A program made the translations under genes and the position numbers. The notes beneath the pieces are model-generated. The model saw only the letters and a list, made by a program, of their open reading frames with translations. It had not been told where the DNA came from and searched no databases. From Myxococcales bacterium (lineage in GTDB: Bacteria > Myxococcota_A > Polyangia > Polyangiales > Polyangiaceae), in assembly GCA_016703425.1 (NCBI GenBank), contig JADJCA010000022.1, positions 30,041-94,040 on the forward strand: 64,000 nucleotides of DNA, written 5' to 3'. Below, one piece after another: positions 19,461-27,443 of the stretch. Positions within the stretch are counted from its first letter, which is position 1. Each line of letters begins with the position of its first letter.

Positions 19461-19712
19461 CGGAATTCCAGTGAAGCGACCCGATTGGCCGGTGTCACCT
19501 TCGAGGAAGCAGCCACAGTCTTTCTTCGACCCCCGCGCGCAGATCTTCGACGATCCGGAAAACGCGGGATCGGAGATACGATTTCTGTTCATGGGACTCT
19601 CCGCGGCGAGACGCACCCTCGTCGTCGTGCATGTCGAGCGCGGAGAACACCTGCGCGTCATCAGTGCGCGAGAGGCAACAAGGGCGAACGGCGCCGCGTG
19701 GAAGAAGGGTGA
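19461..19712 (+). pseudogene. BrnT-like RNase toxin, two compensating frameshifts
   Basis: The pieces match the BrnT family in order. AGVTFEEAATVFL is in one frame (TTG at 19485 possible start). From about 19527 another frame gives DPRAQIFDDPENAGSEIRFL, then GLSAARRTLVVVHVERGEHLRVISAREATR. At about 19678 the first frame resumes with GERRRVEEG and stop at 19712. BrnT is a RelE-fold ribosome-independent RNase toxin of about 90 residues. The amino-terminal WDxxKxxxNxxKHG strand is incomplete, so the gene may also be 5'-truncated. The antitoxin-like ORF follows 4 bp later as in brnTA operons. Confidence 0.6.
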
Positions 19713-19716
19713 CCCG

Positions 19717-19919
19717 ATGAAGAAGGAATACACACTCGGCAAGGCCCGGCCGAACGCATACGCAAAGCGGATTGGCGATGCAGGCGCACAGTCCTCTTAG
19801 AGCGGTTTCTCAAGGCCGAGCACTTCGTCCGGCTGGACGAAGACGTCGCCAACGCGTTTGAAGACGATGCAGCCGTGAACGAGGCTCTTCGCTTGTGCTC
19901 CGTGCGACGGCGCTCGTGA
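19717..19919 (+). pseudogene. BrnA-like antitoxin, frameshifted
   Basis: ATG 19717 begins MKKEYTLGKARPNAYAKRI, the conserved opening of antitoxins paired with BrnT-type toxins (KxYDxSKxxxNPY). The frame stops at 19800, but the adjacent frame from about 19789 continues with ERFLKAEHFVRLDEDVANAF and DDAAVNEALRLC, the matching DNA-binding end, to TGA at 19917-19919. One missing base near 19789 explains both. Small ribbon-helix-helix-type protein expected to bind the toxin and its own promoter. Confidence 0.55.
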
Positions 19920-19987
19920 CACGGCGCCCCGAAGGCCCGGCTCGGCGCCGTGGGCGCAAGTCGGCTCTCCCCCCGCCCCTCGCCCCT

Positions 19988-21205
19988 CTACGGCGCGACG
20001 CGCGCGACGTCCACCGCCGGCAGCACCACGAGCGCTTGCGCGACCTTTGAAAGGTCGGCCTCGTCGACGGTGACGTTGCGGCCATTGTTGGCGTCGTTCT
20101 GCACCACGACCTTGTAGCCACCCTCGGGCGCTTGCACGGTCGTCTCGGCGAAGGCCACCGCGCCGCTCGGCGTGTCCACAAGCGCCTGCGCGCGCGCGTT
20201 GCCGATGAGCTTTGTCTTCGAGACCGACACCGACGCCTGCGCGATCAACAGGCCGTCGCCGACTTGCGCCGTCTTGAGATCGATCAGCGTGGGGCGGAGC
20301 TGCGTGCCGCGGATCTCGGAGTTTTCGATGCTGACGCCGGCGGAGCGATACACCCCGACGCCGACGAGCGCGTTGTTCTCGATGAGCGACGTGCCGCCGA
20401 TGGACAACGTGCGCGCGCCTTCGAGCCGTTGCGCCCAGATGCCCCGTTCGCCGTTGGCGCGAACGATGACGCCATCGAGCGCCGCGGTGGTGCCCTTGCC
20501 ATCGACGAGCAAGCCCACCGCTTGGTTTCGTTCGATGGCCACCTTCGAGAGCGTTAGGCGAGCGCCCTCCTGAACCACGAGGCCCGCGCCGCCCGAAAGC
20601 GAGGGGCTGTTGCTTTCGGTCACCTCTCCGCCGGTCCATTCGACCATGGCGCCACGAAGCTGAACGCCAACGGCGGAACCGCGAACGCGAACGTCTGTGT
20701 AGACATGCTTCTCGGCGGCGCCGCAGTTGTCGCAGCTCGCGGCGAGGCCCGTCTTGGCGGACTTCTCGATCGTCACGTCCTTGATGACGACAGGTCCGCC
20801 GCGAACGGCCACGCCGAGGCCCAAGGACTCGAGCACCGAGAGGCCACACAGCGCAGAGCCGTCGCCACCGACGAGCGAGATGGCCGGCTTGTCGGCCGTC
20901 GCCCCGGTCAAGATGGCGCGCTGGTTCTTGGCGCTCGCCAAGGTGACCCCCCGCGGCACCACAAAGCTGCCCTTGTACGTCTTGCTCACGACCACCACGC
21001 ACGCCCCCGGCGCGGCCGTAGAAAGGGCCTCCTCCAAGGCCGAGCCGTCATCGCCGCCGGCGACAATCTCGGTGCAACGAAGCGCGTCGGGCGCGTCGGG
21101 CGGCGACTGCTTGAAGCCCTCGCACCCCGTCACCAGGAAGCTGGCGAGGCCGAGCAGCGCGCTTCGAAAGAGCCGGCGGGACGGGGTTGAAGGGGCGGGG
21201 CGCAT
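19988..21205 (-). CDS. Right-handed parallel beta-helix lipoprotein
   Basis: 405 residues from ATG 21205. Signal peptide with lipobox LVTGCEG near residues 25-29. The rest is a pectate-lyase-like parallel beta-helix made of repeated short strands (VVIKDVTIEKSAKTGLAA, then VGVQLRGAMVEWTGG, VSIENSEIRGTQLRP). NosD/CASH-type helices of this kind bind or cleave polysaccharides. No obvious catalytic triad can be read out. Probably outer-membrane-anchored. It faces the esterase gene upstream in the same orientation with a 51-bp gap. Confidence 0.85.
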   Translation of the reverse strand: MRPAPSTPSRRLFRSALLGLASFLVTGCEGFKQSPPDAPDALRCTEIVAGGDDGSALEEALSTAAPGACVVVVSKTYKGSFVVPRGVTLASAKNQRAILTGATADKPAISLVGGDGSALCGLSVLESLGLGVAVRGGPVVIKDVTIEKSAKTGLAASCDNCGAAEKHVYTDVRVRGSAVGVQLRGAMVEWTGGEVTESNSPSLSGGAGLVVQEGARLTLSKVAIERNQAVGLLVDGKGTTAALDGVIVRANGERGIWAQRLEGARTLSIGGTSLIENNALVGVGVYRSAGVSIENSEIRGTQLRPTLIDLKTAQVGDGLLIAQASVSVSKTKLIGNARAQALVDTPSGAVAFAETTVQAPEGGYKVVVQNDANNGRNVTVDEADLSKVAQALVVLPAVDVARVAP

Positions 21206-21256
21206 GGAGGGCTCCCCAGTATACGGCGCCGAGTCCGTGGGGCTTCCCTCCTCGGA

Positions 21257-22309
21257 TCAATTAACGGGCGGGACCCCCGACCTTTCGAAGAATTCGAGCA
21301 TCTCACGGGCCGTTTGGCGGGCCGAGGCGAGGTCGCCGGCTGGATGGCTGCGGACCATCCAGACGTGCGCGTAGGGGACCGTGCAGACCTCGAGGGCGCG
21401 GCCCATCTGGCACGCCGTGCGACGGCAAACGGCGTTCACGGGTGAACGCGTCACCCCCGCGTCTTCGGTGCAGCCGCTCACGCGGCTCCACGTCCGAACG
21501 GTCTCCGACAGGGGGCGCGTCCGGAAGGGCCCGCCGCCGTCGGGCGGGATCACGTCGTCGCCGATGCCATTAACAAGGAGGACGCTCACGGGCTCGCGGG
21601 GCTCGCAGGGGTGCACGCCAAGCACGGCGCCCACACTGGCCACCGCCCCGACACGCTCCGGATGGGCGCAGGCGAACGCCTGCCCAAGAAAGCCACCGTT
21701 GGAGAACCCGGTCACGTAGAGGCGTTCGTCGTCGATGCATGCACGCTCGCGAAGGTCATCGGCGATGGCCAAGAGGAGCCCAACGTCGTCGAGTTTGCTC
21801 TTCGCCGCTTCACCACAACAGTCGCCCCCGTTGAAGCTCTTGCGAACGCCCTCGGGCGCCACCGTCACCCAGTTTTTCGTACCGAACACCTCGGCGAGAT
21901 GCGTGTGACGCAAAAACTCGTTCGTCGACGAGCCGAAGGGGTGGACCGTAAAGAGGATCTGTGCTGGCGCGTCGTACCGGTTCATTGGCAAGCGCGCTTC
22001 GTAGCGCTGTTCGCCTTCGGGCCGCGACACGGTGCCGTGGAACTCGCGTGGTGCATCACGCCGCTCGCAGCCGGGCGCGCGCGCGCGCTTGGGCGCCGCC
22101 GCGTCGAGGGCCGCGGCGTCGACGGGCGCGGCCTCGGGCGCTGCATCCGCGATAGCCTTCGGCGACGAGGGTGCCGGCGTGACGACGGTCGACGATGCGT
22201 CGCCGCGGCCCGCGTCACGCTGTTCGCAGCCTCCACACGCCGCCATCGAGAGCGTCGTTCCCAGGAACACCAGGGCGGCGACGATCGGCTGCGCAAAGGC
22301 AATTTTCAC
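21257..22309 (-). CDS. LpqC-like PHB depolymerase/feruloyl-esterase family lipoprotein
   Basis: 350 residues. A signal peptide with lipobox SMAAC (Cys 25) is followed by an Ala/Pro linker and an alpha/beta-hydrolase domain from about residue 85. Nucleophile Ser 203 sits in GFSNGG. The oxyanion region VHPFGSS and the FNGGDCCG disulfide motif are typical of the poly(3-hydroxybutyrate) depolymerase / LpqC esterase family. Asp in NGIGDDVIP and His in PYAHVWM complete a plausible triad. It should hydrolyse ester bonds in extracellular polymers; the exact substrate is unknown. Confidence 0.9.
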   Translation of the reverse strand: MKIAFAQPIVAALVFLGTTLSMAACGGCEQRDAGRGDASSTVVTPAPSSPKAIADAAPEAAPVDAAALDAAAPKRARAPGCERRDAPREFHGTVSRPEGEQRYEARLPMNRYDAPAQILFTVHPFGSSTNEFLRHTHLAEVFGTKNWVTVAPEGVRKSFNGGDCCGEAAKSKLDDVGLLLAIADDLRERACIDDERLYVTGFSNGGFLGQAFACAHPERVGAVASVGAVLGVHPCEPREPVSVLLVNGIGDDVIPPDGGGPFRTRPLSETVRTWSRVSGCTEDAGVTRSPVNAVCRRTACQMGRALEVCTVPYAHVWMVRSHPAGDLASARQTAREMLEFFERSGVPPVN

Positions 22310-22389
22310 ACTTGCGAATCTATCCGATGGGCCCGGAAGACGACGAATTCGGCGATCGTGTCGCTCGAAAGTCGCTCTAGAGTTCGGCC

Positions 22390-23502
22390 GTGGAGCTCGT
22401 CCGCCTCTCCGTCCTCCCGCTCTCCGTGCCCTTGCTCGAACCGTTCGCCATCGCGACGGGGACCATGCACGAGACGCGCTCGGTCCTCGTCGAAGCGCAC
22501 GTTCACCACGACGGAAAGGTTCACGTCGGCATCGGCGAGGCGGCGGCGCTGCCGCCCGTGACCGAATGCGACCAACCGGAGCTGCTGCAGTTTGGCCGAG
22601 CGGCCGCGGAGGCGTGCTGTCCGCTTCTCCTCTCGACCGTCGAGGCGCTCGCGGCGGACCTCAAGGCTCGCGTCCCCTCGCCGGAGCTCCGGGGCGGCGT
22701 GGAGGCCGCGGTCCTCGACGCGTGGGCGAGGCACCTCGGGGTGGCGACCTTTGAGCTGCTCGGGGCCGGCGCGACTTCGGCGGCCACTTCAGCTCTAACC
22801 TCGGAAGCGCCCACGCTCGCGTTCGTGACCGACATCACCTTGCCCATCGGCGAGGCGCAGCACATGGCCAAGCTCGCGCGCCGGTACCGGGAAGCGGGCT
22901 TTTCGTCCTTCAAGGTCAAGGTCGGCCGCGCCCTCGACGACGACGTCCGAGCCCTCGAGGCCATCGCCTCGAGCGTGCCCGATGCGCGCTTTCGCATCGA
23001 CGCCAACGGCGGCTACGCGCTCGCGGAGGCGCAGGCGCTCGTGAAGGCGACGGCGCACCTCACGCTCGAGTGTTTCGAGCAGCCTTGCGCCCGCGGCGCC
23101 GAGGACGACATGGCGCGCCTGCAGCGCGAGGTCCCCTTCCCCGTCGTGGCCGACGAGTCGCTCCGGAGCGACGACGATCTGACGCGCATCCTGGCTTCGC
23201 GCTGCGCCCGCGGCGCGAACCTGAAGCTCGCCAAGCTCGGCGGCTTGGTCGCCGCGCGCGACGTCGGGCGCCGTGCGCAAGCCGCGGGGCTCCACGTGAT
23301 GACCGGCGCCATGGTGGAGACGCGCCTCGGCCTGTCGGCGATGCTGCACGTGGCCGCGTCGCTCGGGACCGTCACGTGGATCGACCTCGACACGCAAATG
23401 CTCTTGGCGGAAGAGGCCTTCGTCGGCGGCTACGATGGCGACGGCCCGCAGATGACGCTGCGACGGGGCGTCGGCTTGAACGTGGAGAGGATCGCGCGAT
23501 GA
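22390..23502 (+). CDS. Dipeptide epimerase-like enolase-superfamily enzyme
   Basis: 370 residues, start GTG 22390. Muconate-lactonizing-type enolase-superfamily member: KxK base in SFKVKVG (Lys 175 and 177), metal ligands Asp 204 in IDANGG, Glu 230 in LECFEQP and Asp 255 in VVADES, and the opposing Lys in NLKLAKLGG. The pattern and the DLDTQ element near the C-terminus fit L-Ala-D/L-Glu and related dipeptide epimerases, which act in murein-peptide recycling. Other specificities in this subgroup are possible. The stop overlaps the UPF0262 start by 4 nt. Confidence 0.88.
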   Translation: MELVRLSVLPLSVPLLEPFAIATGTMHETRSVLVEAHVHHDGKVHVGIGEAAALPPVTECDQPELLQFGRAAAEACCPLLLSTVEALAADLKARVPSPELRGGVEAAVLDAWARHLGVATFELLGAGATSAATSALTSEAPTLAFVTDITLPIGEAQHMAKLARRYREAGFSSFKVKVGRALDDDVRALEAIASSVPDARFRIDANGGYALAEAQALVKATAHLTLECFEQPCARGAEDDMARLQREVPFPVVADESLRSDDDLTRILASRCARGANLKLAKLGGLVAARDVGRRAQAAGLHVMTGAMVETRLGLSAMLHVAASLGTVTWIDLDTQMLLAEEAFVGGYDGDGPQMTLRRGVGLNVERIAR

Positions 23503-23978
23503 GAGACTTGCGGATCGACGAGGCCGCTTGGAGCGCGGCCAACGCGGCGCGCCGGGCCGAATGGCGCACCGTCATCGACGACCTCCTCGAAGACGGCGAC
23601 TTCGCGTCCCGACTCCAAGGGCGATACGGCCTCGTGACCGTGGCGACCGACGACGTGCACTTCGAGTTCCTCGACGACGACGGCTTCGTCGTCGAGACGA
23701 TCTCGCTCCCGGTGCCACTCTTGCGCCCGCGCATCGACGAATACCTCGCGGTCATTCGTCGCCTCGATGAAGGCGCCGGGCACCGCGAGTCTTCGTGGAT
23801 CGAGTCCGTCGACATGGCCAAGAAGGTCATCCACGACGGCGCCGCCCGCGCCCTCATCGCTGCGGCCCCGAGCTTCGCAGCCGATCACGACACGGGGCGC
23901 CTCCTATTTTCCCTCGTCGTGTCTCTCCTCGTCGACACGACGAAGCTCGCCCACGCGCACGGTCACCGGCGCGCTTGA
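23499..23978 (+). CDS. UPF0262 family protein
   Basis: 159 residues, ATG 23499 overlapping the epimerase stop (ATGA). The sequence fits UPF0262: IDDLLEDGDF near the front, then the strand pair VHFEFLDDDGFVVETISLPV, YLAVIRRL, and ESVDMAKKVIHDGAARAL followed by DTGRLLFSLVVSLL. The family is best known from alphaproteobacteria and has no established function. Coupling to a dipeptide epimerase is unusual in my knowledge. The 3' end overlaps the convergent peptidase gene by 16 bp. Confidence 0.82.
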   Translation: MRDLRIDEAAWSAANAARRAEWRTVIDDLLEDGDFASRLQGRYGLVTVATDDVHFEFLDDDGFVVETISLPVPLLRPRIDEYLAVIRRLDEGAGHRESSWIESVDMAKKVIHDGAARALIAAAPSFAADHDTGRLLFSLVVSLLVDTTKLAHAHGHRRA

Positions 23979-24724
23979 GCGCGGGTCTCAACGGGGGTCG
24001 CCGGCGGCACGGGGAGATCGTCCGCCGCGCGGTAGGCGGCATCGCGGGCATCGCGGCCCGCGTCTTTGAGCTGCGCCTCTTTCCACGTCTTGCCCGGCGG
24101 TGACGCGTCGAGCCAGTGGTAACTCTGATCGCGCACGTCGACATGAACGTATTGCGTCTTGGGATGCGTGTAGATGCCGACACCGACGCGCGGCAGCTTG
24201 CGAAGGTACGACGCCAACGTGCGCGCCGGGACGCCCACGAGCTGGAAGTCGATGGCCTCGCCGGTCGTGTGATAGCCGCCGCGGCCGCGGCGATCTTTCG
24301 GGCGGATCGTCGAGACGAGCGTGATCTGCCGAACGCCGAGCTCGTAGGCCGCCTTCGCGACGATCTGAACGACGCGTGCCGCCAGCGGCGCGGGCTCGCC
24401 GTAGCCGGCGGTCCGACGGAACGCGTCGACGCCCGCGTCGTCGAGGGCCCCGCTCGGTGAGTAGAGGCCGACGAGGGCCTCGGCGCCGGTGTTGATGTTG
24501 CGCACGAGGAGCGGCGGCAGCGCCCCGGCCGTCGTCGGAGGCCTCGCCGGGGCGACCGGCGACGCGACCGGCTCCGCCGTCGCTCCGAGCGCCGGCGCCG
24601 CAACGGTGACCGACGGCGTGGCGGGCCTCGCGATCGCGAGCACCTGCGCCGACGCCTCCTTCACGTGACCGGGCGTCAGCGCCGCGAAGGAGATGGCGAG
24701 CGCCATGGGCCTGGCCGAACGCAT
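23963..24724 (-). CDS. DUF882/M15-like periplasmic peptidase
   Basis: 253 residues. Signal-like N-terminus, Ala/Pro linker, then an M15/D,D-carboxypeptidase-like fold: YHTTGEAIDFQLVGV carries the HxxGxAxD zinc signature and TQYVHVDVRDQSYHW the second HxD site. DUF882 proteins are peptidoglycan-active or -binding relatives of M15 peptidases. It likely trims murein cross-links in the periplasm. Its neighbour is a murein-dipeptide epimerase-like gene, which fits a cell-wall theme. Confidence 0.85.
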   Translation of the reverse strand: MRSARPMALAISFAALTPGHVKEASAQVLAIARPATPSVTVAAPALGATAEPVASPVAPARPPTTAGALPPLLVRNINTGAEALVGLYSPSGALDDAGVDAFRRTAGYGEPAPLAARVVQIVAKAAYELGVRQITLVSTIRPKDRRGRGGYHTTGEAIDFQLVGVPARTLASYLRKLPRVGVGIYTHPKTQYVHVDVRDQSYHWLDASPPGKTWKEAQLKDAGRDARDAAYRAADDLPVPPATPVETRAQARR

Positions 24725-24793
24725 CAGCGCTTGAGCATAGCGCGGACCGAGACAAAGTCGTTGGCCCTCAAAAGATTGTGATATGACGCGGAC

Positions 24794-25438
24794 ATGCGCG
24801 TTCGTTCGTGTTTATCCATGGCGTGTTTGTGCCTCGGAGCCCTGGCCCTCGTTGCGTGCGACGACAAGAAAGCCGCGACCGACAAGCCTGCCGCCAGCGC
24901 GACCGCGAGTGCCGCAGCGAGCGCGGCGCCCAAGCCGGCGACCCCGAGCGCCACGGTGACCGCGTCGGCGAGCGCCGCACCGGCCGCCGCCAAGTCTCTC
25001 GCGGAGCGCTTGAAGTGCGACGCCCTGCTTCCCGAGACGCCGCGCAACGCGGCCGGCTTGCTCAACTACAAGCTCACCCAGCAGGCCACGTGCCCCGAGT
25101 GCGGGCCGACCTGTTCCATGGTGAAGCCCGACAAGCCGTTCGAAGGCGTCGCCGTCTCCTACACCTGCAACGCGCCCTACGAGAAGGCGTCCGCTGACAA
25201 GCAGATCGACGAGCTTAAGAAGGCGCTCAAGAAGCCCGTCGCGGTCACCCTCGGTCGCGGCGGCGTCATGGGCGAGAAAGACGCCGGCGCCTTCTACTCA
25301 GCCACGGCCTTCGACGACGACAGCGACTGCAAGATCGTCGTCGACTGGATGCGCGGCGACAAGAAGCTCGTCGAGCCGCTCTTGAAGCTGGCGCTTGCGT
25401 CGGTGAAGCAAGCCGACCTCGCGGCCGCGAAGAAGTAG
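24794..25438 (+). CDS. Ala-rich linker lipoprotein
   Basis: 214 residues from ATG 24794. Lipoprotein signal with lipobox ALVAC (Cys 22), a low-complexity Ala/Ser/Thr/Pro linker to about residue 68, and a mature domain with four cysteines (DALLPETPRN, ATCPECGPTCSM, VSYTCNAPY and DSDCKIVVDW). No family recognised. The gene is alone between the divergent peptidase and the next plus-strand gene. Confidence 0.78.
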   Translation: MRVRSCLSMACLCLGALALVACDDKKAATDKPAASATASAAASAAPKPATPSATVTASASAAPAAAKSLAERLKCDALLPETPRNAAGLLNYKLTQQATCPECGPTCSMVKPDKPFEGVAVSYTCNAPYEKASADKQIDELKKALKKPVAVTLGRGGVMGEKDAGAFYSATAFDDDSDCKIVVDWMRGDKKLVEPLLKLALASVKQADLAAAKK

Positions 25439-25529
25439 CGCGCCGGTCCAGCAACGGCCGTCGCGCTCGGCGGGACGAGGCGCATCGTTCGAACGAAAGG
25501 CGCTCGCGCCGGTGGTATGCTCCGCCGCC

Positions 25530-26288
25530 ATGAGCGCACCGACCGACGGCAAGGGACCCGGCCTCCCTCACATCGACATCAACGAGTACGGCGGCAAGAA
25601 GGACGGCGAGCGCCAGTCCATGAACCGGCGCCTCTTCATGCAGCTCGTCGTCTTCGACGTGCCGCCGGGCAAGTCGCAGGCAGAGACCGGCGCGGAGCTC
25701 GTGCGGACCATGACGGAGCGAAAGCTCCCTGGCGTGGTCTACGCCGACGCCATGAGCCCGCGCGGCTTTGGTCTCCTCACCTTCGGCGAGGATCCGGCGC
25801 GATTTGTCCGCGAGGTGCGGCCGCTCTTCGACACCGGGTCGCTCCGCGACGCCGCGCTGCGAAACGACTGGGCCATGATCGGACGCACCTACTCGACGGG
25901 CCACGAGCCGGATCTCGACTTTTGGCTCACCAAGCGCCCCATCGAGAACGTGATGAACGAAGCGTACCCATGGCACGTTTGGTATCCGCTCCGGCGCACC
26001 GGCGCGTTCGCGAAGCTCGATCACCACGAGCAGGCAACGATCTTGCGTGAGCACGCGCAGATCGGCATGGCCTACGGTCAACAAGAGCTCGCCCACGACG
26101 TGCGCCTCGCTTGCCACGGGCTCGACGCCAAGGACAACGAGTTCGTCATCGGCCTCGTCGGCAAAGAGCTCTATCCGCTGAGCCACCTCGTCCAGGCGAT
26201 GCGCAAGACGCGGCAGACCTCCGAGTTCATCGGCCAGATGGGCCCGTTCTTCGTCGGCCACGCCATCGGCCGCTCGAGCGTCAGCTAA
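25530..26288 (+). CDS. Chlorite dismutase-family heme protein
   Basis: 252 residues. Fits the Cld/HemQ superfamily: two ferredoxin-like halves with FMQLVVFDVPPG, LLTFGEDPARFVREVRPLF and the conserved C-terminal region YPLSHLVQAMRKTRQTSEF followed by GPFFVG. His in ILREHAQIGMAYG lies where the proximal heme ligand is found in HemQ-type proteins. The family includes coproheme decarboxylases and chlorite dismutases. The precise activity here is undecided; no heme-biosynthesis gene is nearby. ATG 25530 gives the expected family start. Confidence 0.85.
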   Translation: MSAPTDGKGPGLPHIDINEYGGKKDGERQSMNRRLFMQLVVFDVPPGKSQAETGAELVRTMTERKLPGVVYADAMSPRGFGLLTFGEDPARFVREVRPLFDTGSLRDAALRNDWAMIGRTYSTGHEPDLDFWLTKRPIENVMNEAYPWHVWYPLRRTGAFAKLDHHEQATILREHAQIGMAYGQQELAHDVRLACHGLDAKDNEFVIGLVGKELYPLSHLVQAMRKTRQTSEFIGQMGPFFVGHAIGRSSVS

Positions 26289-27412
26289 AAGAATCGCGGG
26301 CCGAAGCCGATGGGCGCGTAGACGAGGCGGTTGTCGTTCGACGGCGTGGCGAAGTAGTAGCCGAGGCCCGCCGACACGAGCCACTGGCCGTAGTGTCGAC
26401 TCGTCACGGCATACGAGATGTCGAAGACGGGGCTGAAGACGATGTCCGTGCTGAAGTCGTTTTGGCCGACGCGGCACGTGCTGCCGTTGCCGCCGTAGAG
26501 CCCCGCGCCAACCCAAAGCGAGTCGGTCGCGCGGATGGCGATGCCTGGCCCCACGGAAGCGATGTGTGACTCGAAGACGCGTCGACACTCGGAGCCAATG
26601 CTGCCGTAGGCCCGGAGCGCAATGACAGCTCGGCTGGTGAACGCGTAGCCGGCTTCCGCCGAGAGCCCAACGAAGATGCCTGAGGCGCCCGTCTCGTTGG
26701 GCTGGTTGCGCGCAAAGAACGCATACGGCACGGCTTGAAAGGAGGCGCCCCAAACGAAGCCCGTCAGCTCCGCCGGGCCGAGCGGCGCACCGCCCGCTCC
26801 GACACCGGCCCCGACACCAGCCCCGACAGCTGCCCCGCCTCCGCGGTTGCCCTCGCCGCGCCCAAGCTCGGCGGGTCGCGCGAAGTCGACGCGCTTGGTT
26901 TGCGCCGCGTCGACGTCGACGTCCGCGCTCTGCCGATACGAGGCGCCCTCGACCACCACGAGGTGATGGCCCGCGGGGACCAGGATCACCGTCGGCGTTC
27001 GTTCGCGCGCTTGCATGCCGTTCAAGAAGACGCGCGCACCGCTCGGCTCGCTCGTCACTTGAAGCCGTCCCGCCCGCGCTTTGATCTGCGCGACCGCCAA
27101 CGCCGCCGCCTGGGCGAACTCGCCGTCCTCGCCGGCCTCCGCGAGGTAGCGCTCGAAGGCATCGACGGAGGCTTGGAGCCGCGCCAAGCGCTCTTGCGCG
27201 AGCCCCAAGTTGTAGTCGATGACGGCCGAGTGATGGGCCCGGTCGGCTTCGGCGTAGAGGCGGATGGCGCCTTCGTAGTCGCCCTTCTGGTAGCGCTTCA
27301 CGCCCTCCGCGAAGAGCTGTCGCGCTGTGTCGACGTCGGCGCGAGCCGAGCCGCTCGCGAGGGCCATCGCGAGGGCGGCCACACCGCCGACGAGCCAGGG
27401 TGTCCGCCGCAC
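26285..27412 (-). CDS. TPR/PEGA-domain envelope protein with beta-barrel-like C-terminus
   Basis: 375 residues. Signal peptide (cleavage after SGSARA), TPR-like helices (FAEGVKRYQKGDYEGAIRLY), then a PEGA strand region (GARVFLNGMQ, TPTVILVPAGHHLVVVEG). A short Gly-Ala/Gly-Val low-complexity repeat is followed by a beta-rich C-terminal half ending in GPRFF, compatible with an outer-membrane barrel. The stop overlaps the convergent Cld-like gene by 4 bp. The protein type is common and poorly understood in myxobacteria. Confidence 0.82.
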   Translation of the reverse strand: MRRTPWLVGGVAALAMALASGSARADVDTARQLFAEGVKRYQKGDYEGAIRLYAEADRAHHSAVIDYNLGLAQERLARLQASVDAFERYLAEAGEDGEFAQAAALAVAQIKARAGRLQVTSEPSGARVFLNGMQARERTPTVILVPAGHHLVVVEGASYRQSADVDVDAAQTKRVDFARPAELGRGEGNRGGGAAVGAGVGAGVGAGGAPLGPAELTGFVWGASFQAVPYAFFARNQPNETGASGIFVGLSAEAGYAFTSRAVIALRAYGSIGSECRRVFESHIASVGPGIAIRATDSLWVGAGLYGGNGSTCRVGQNDFSTDIVFSPVFDISYAVTSRHYGQWLVSAGLGYYFATPSNDNRLVYAPIGFGPRFF

Positions 27413-27443
27413 CGGCCGAGGCTATCAGAACCCCCGCGACGAC

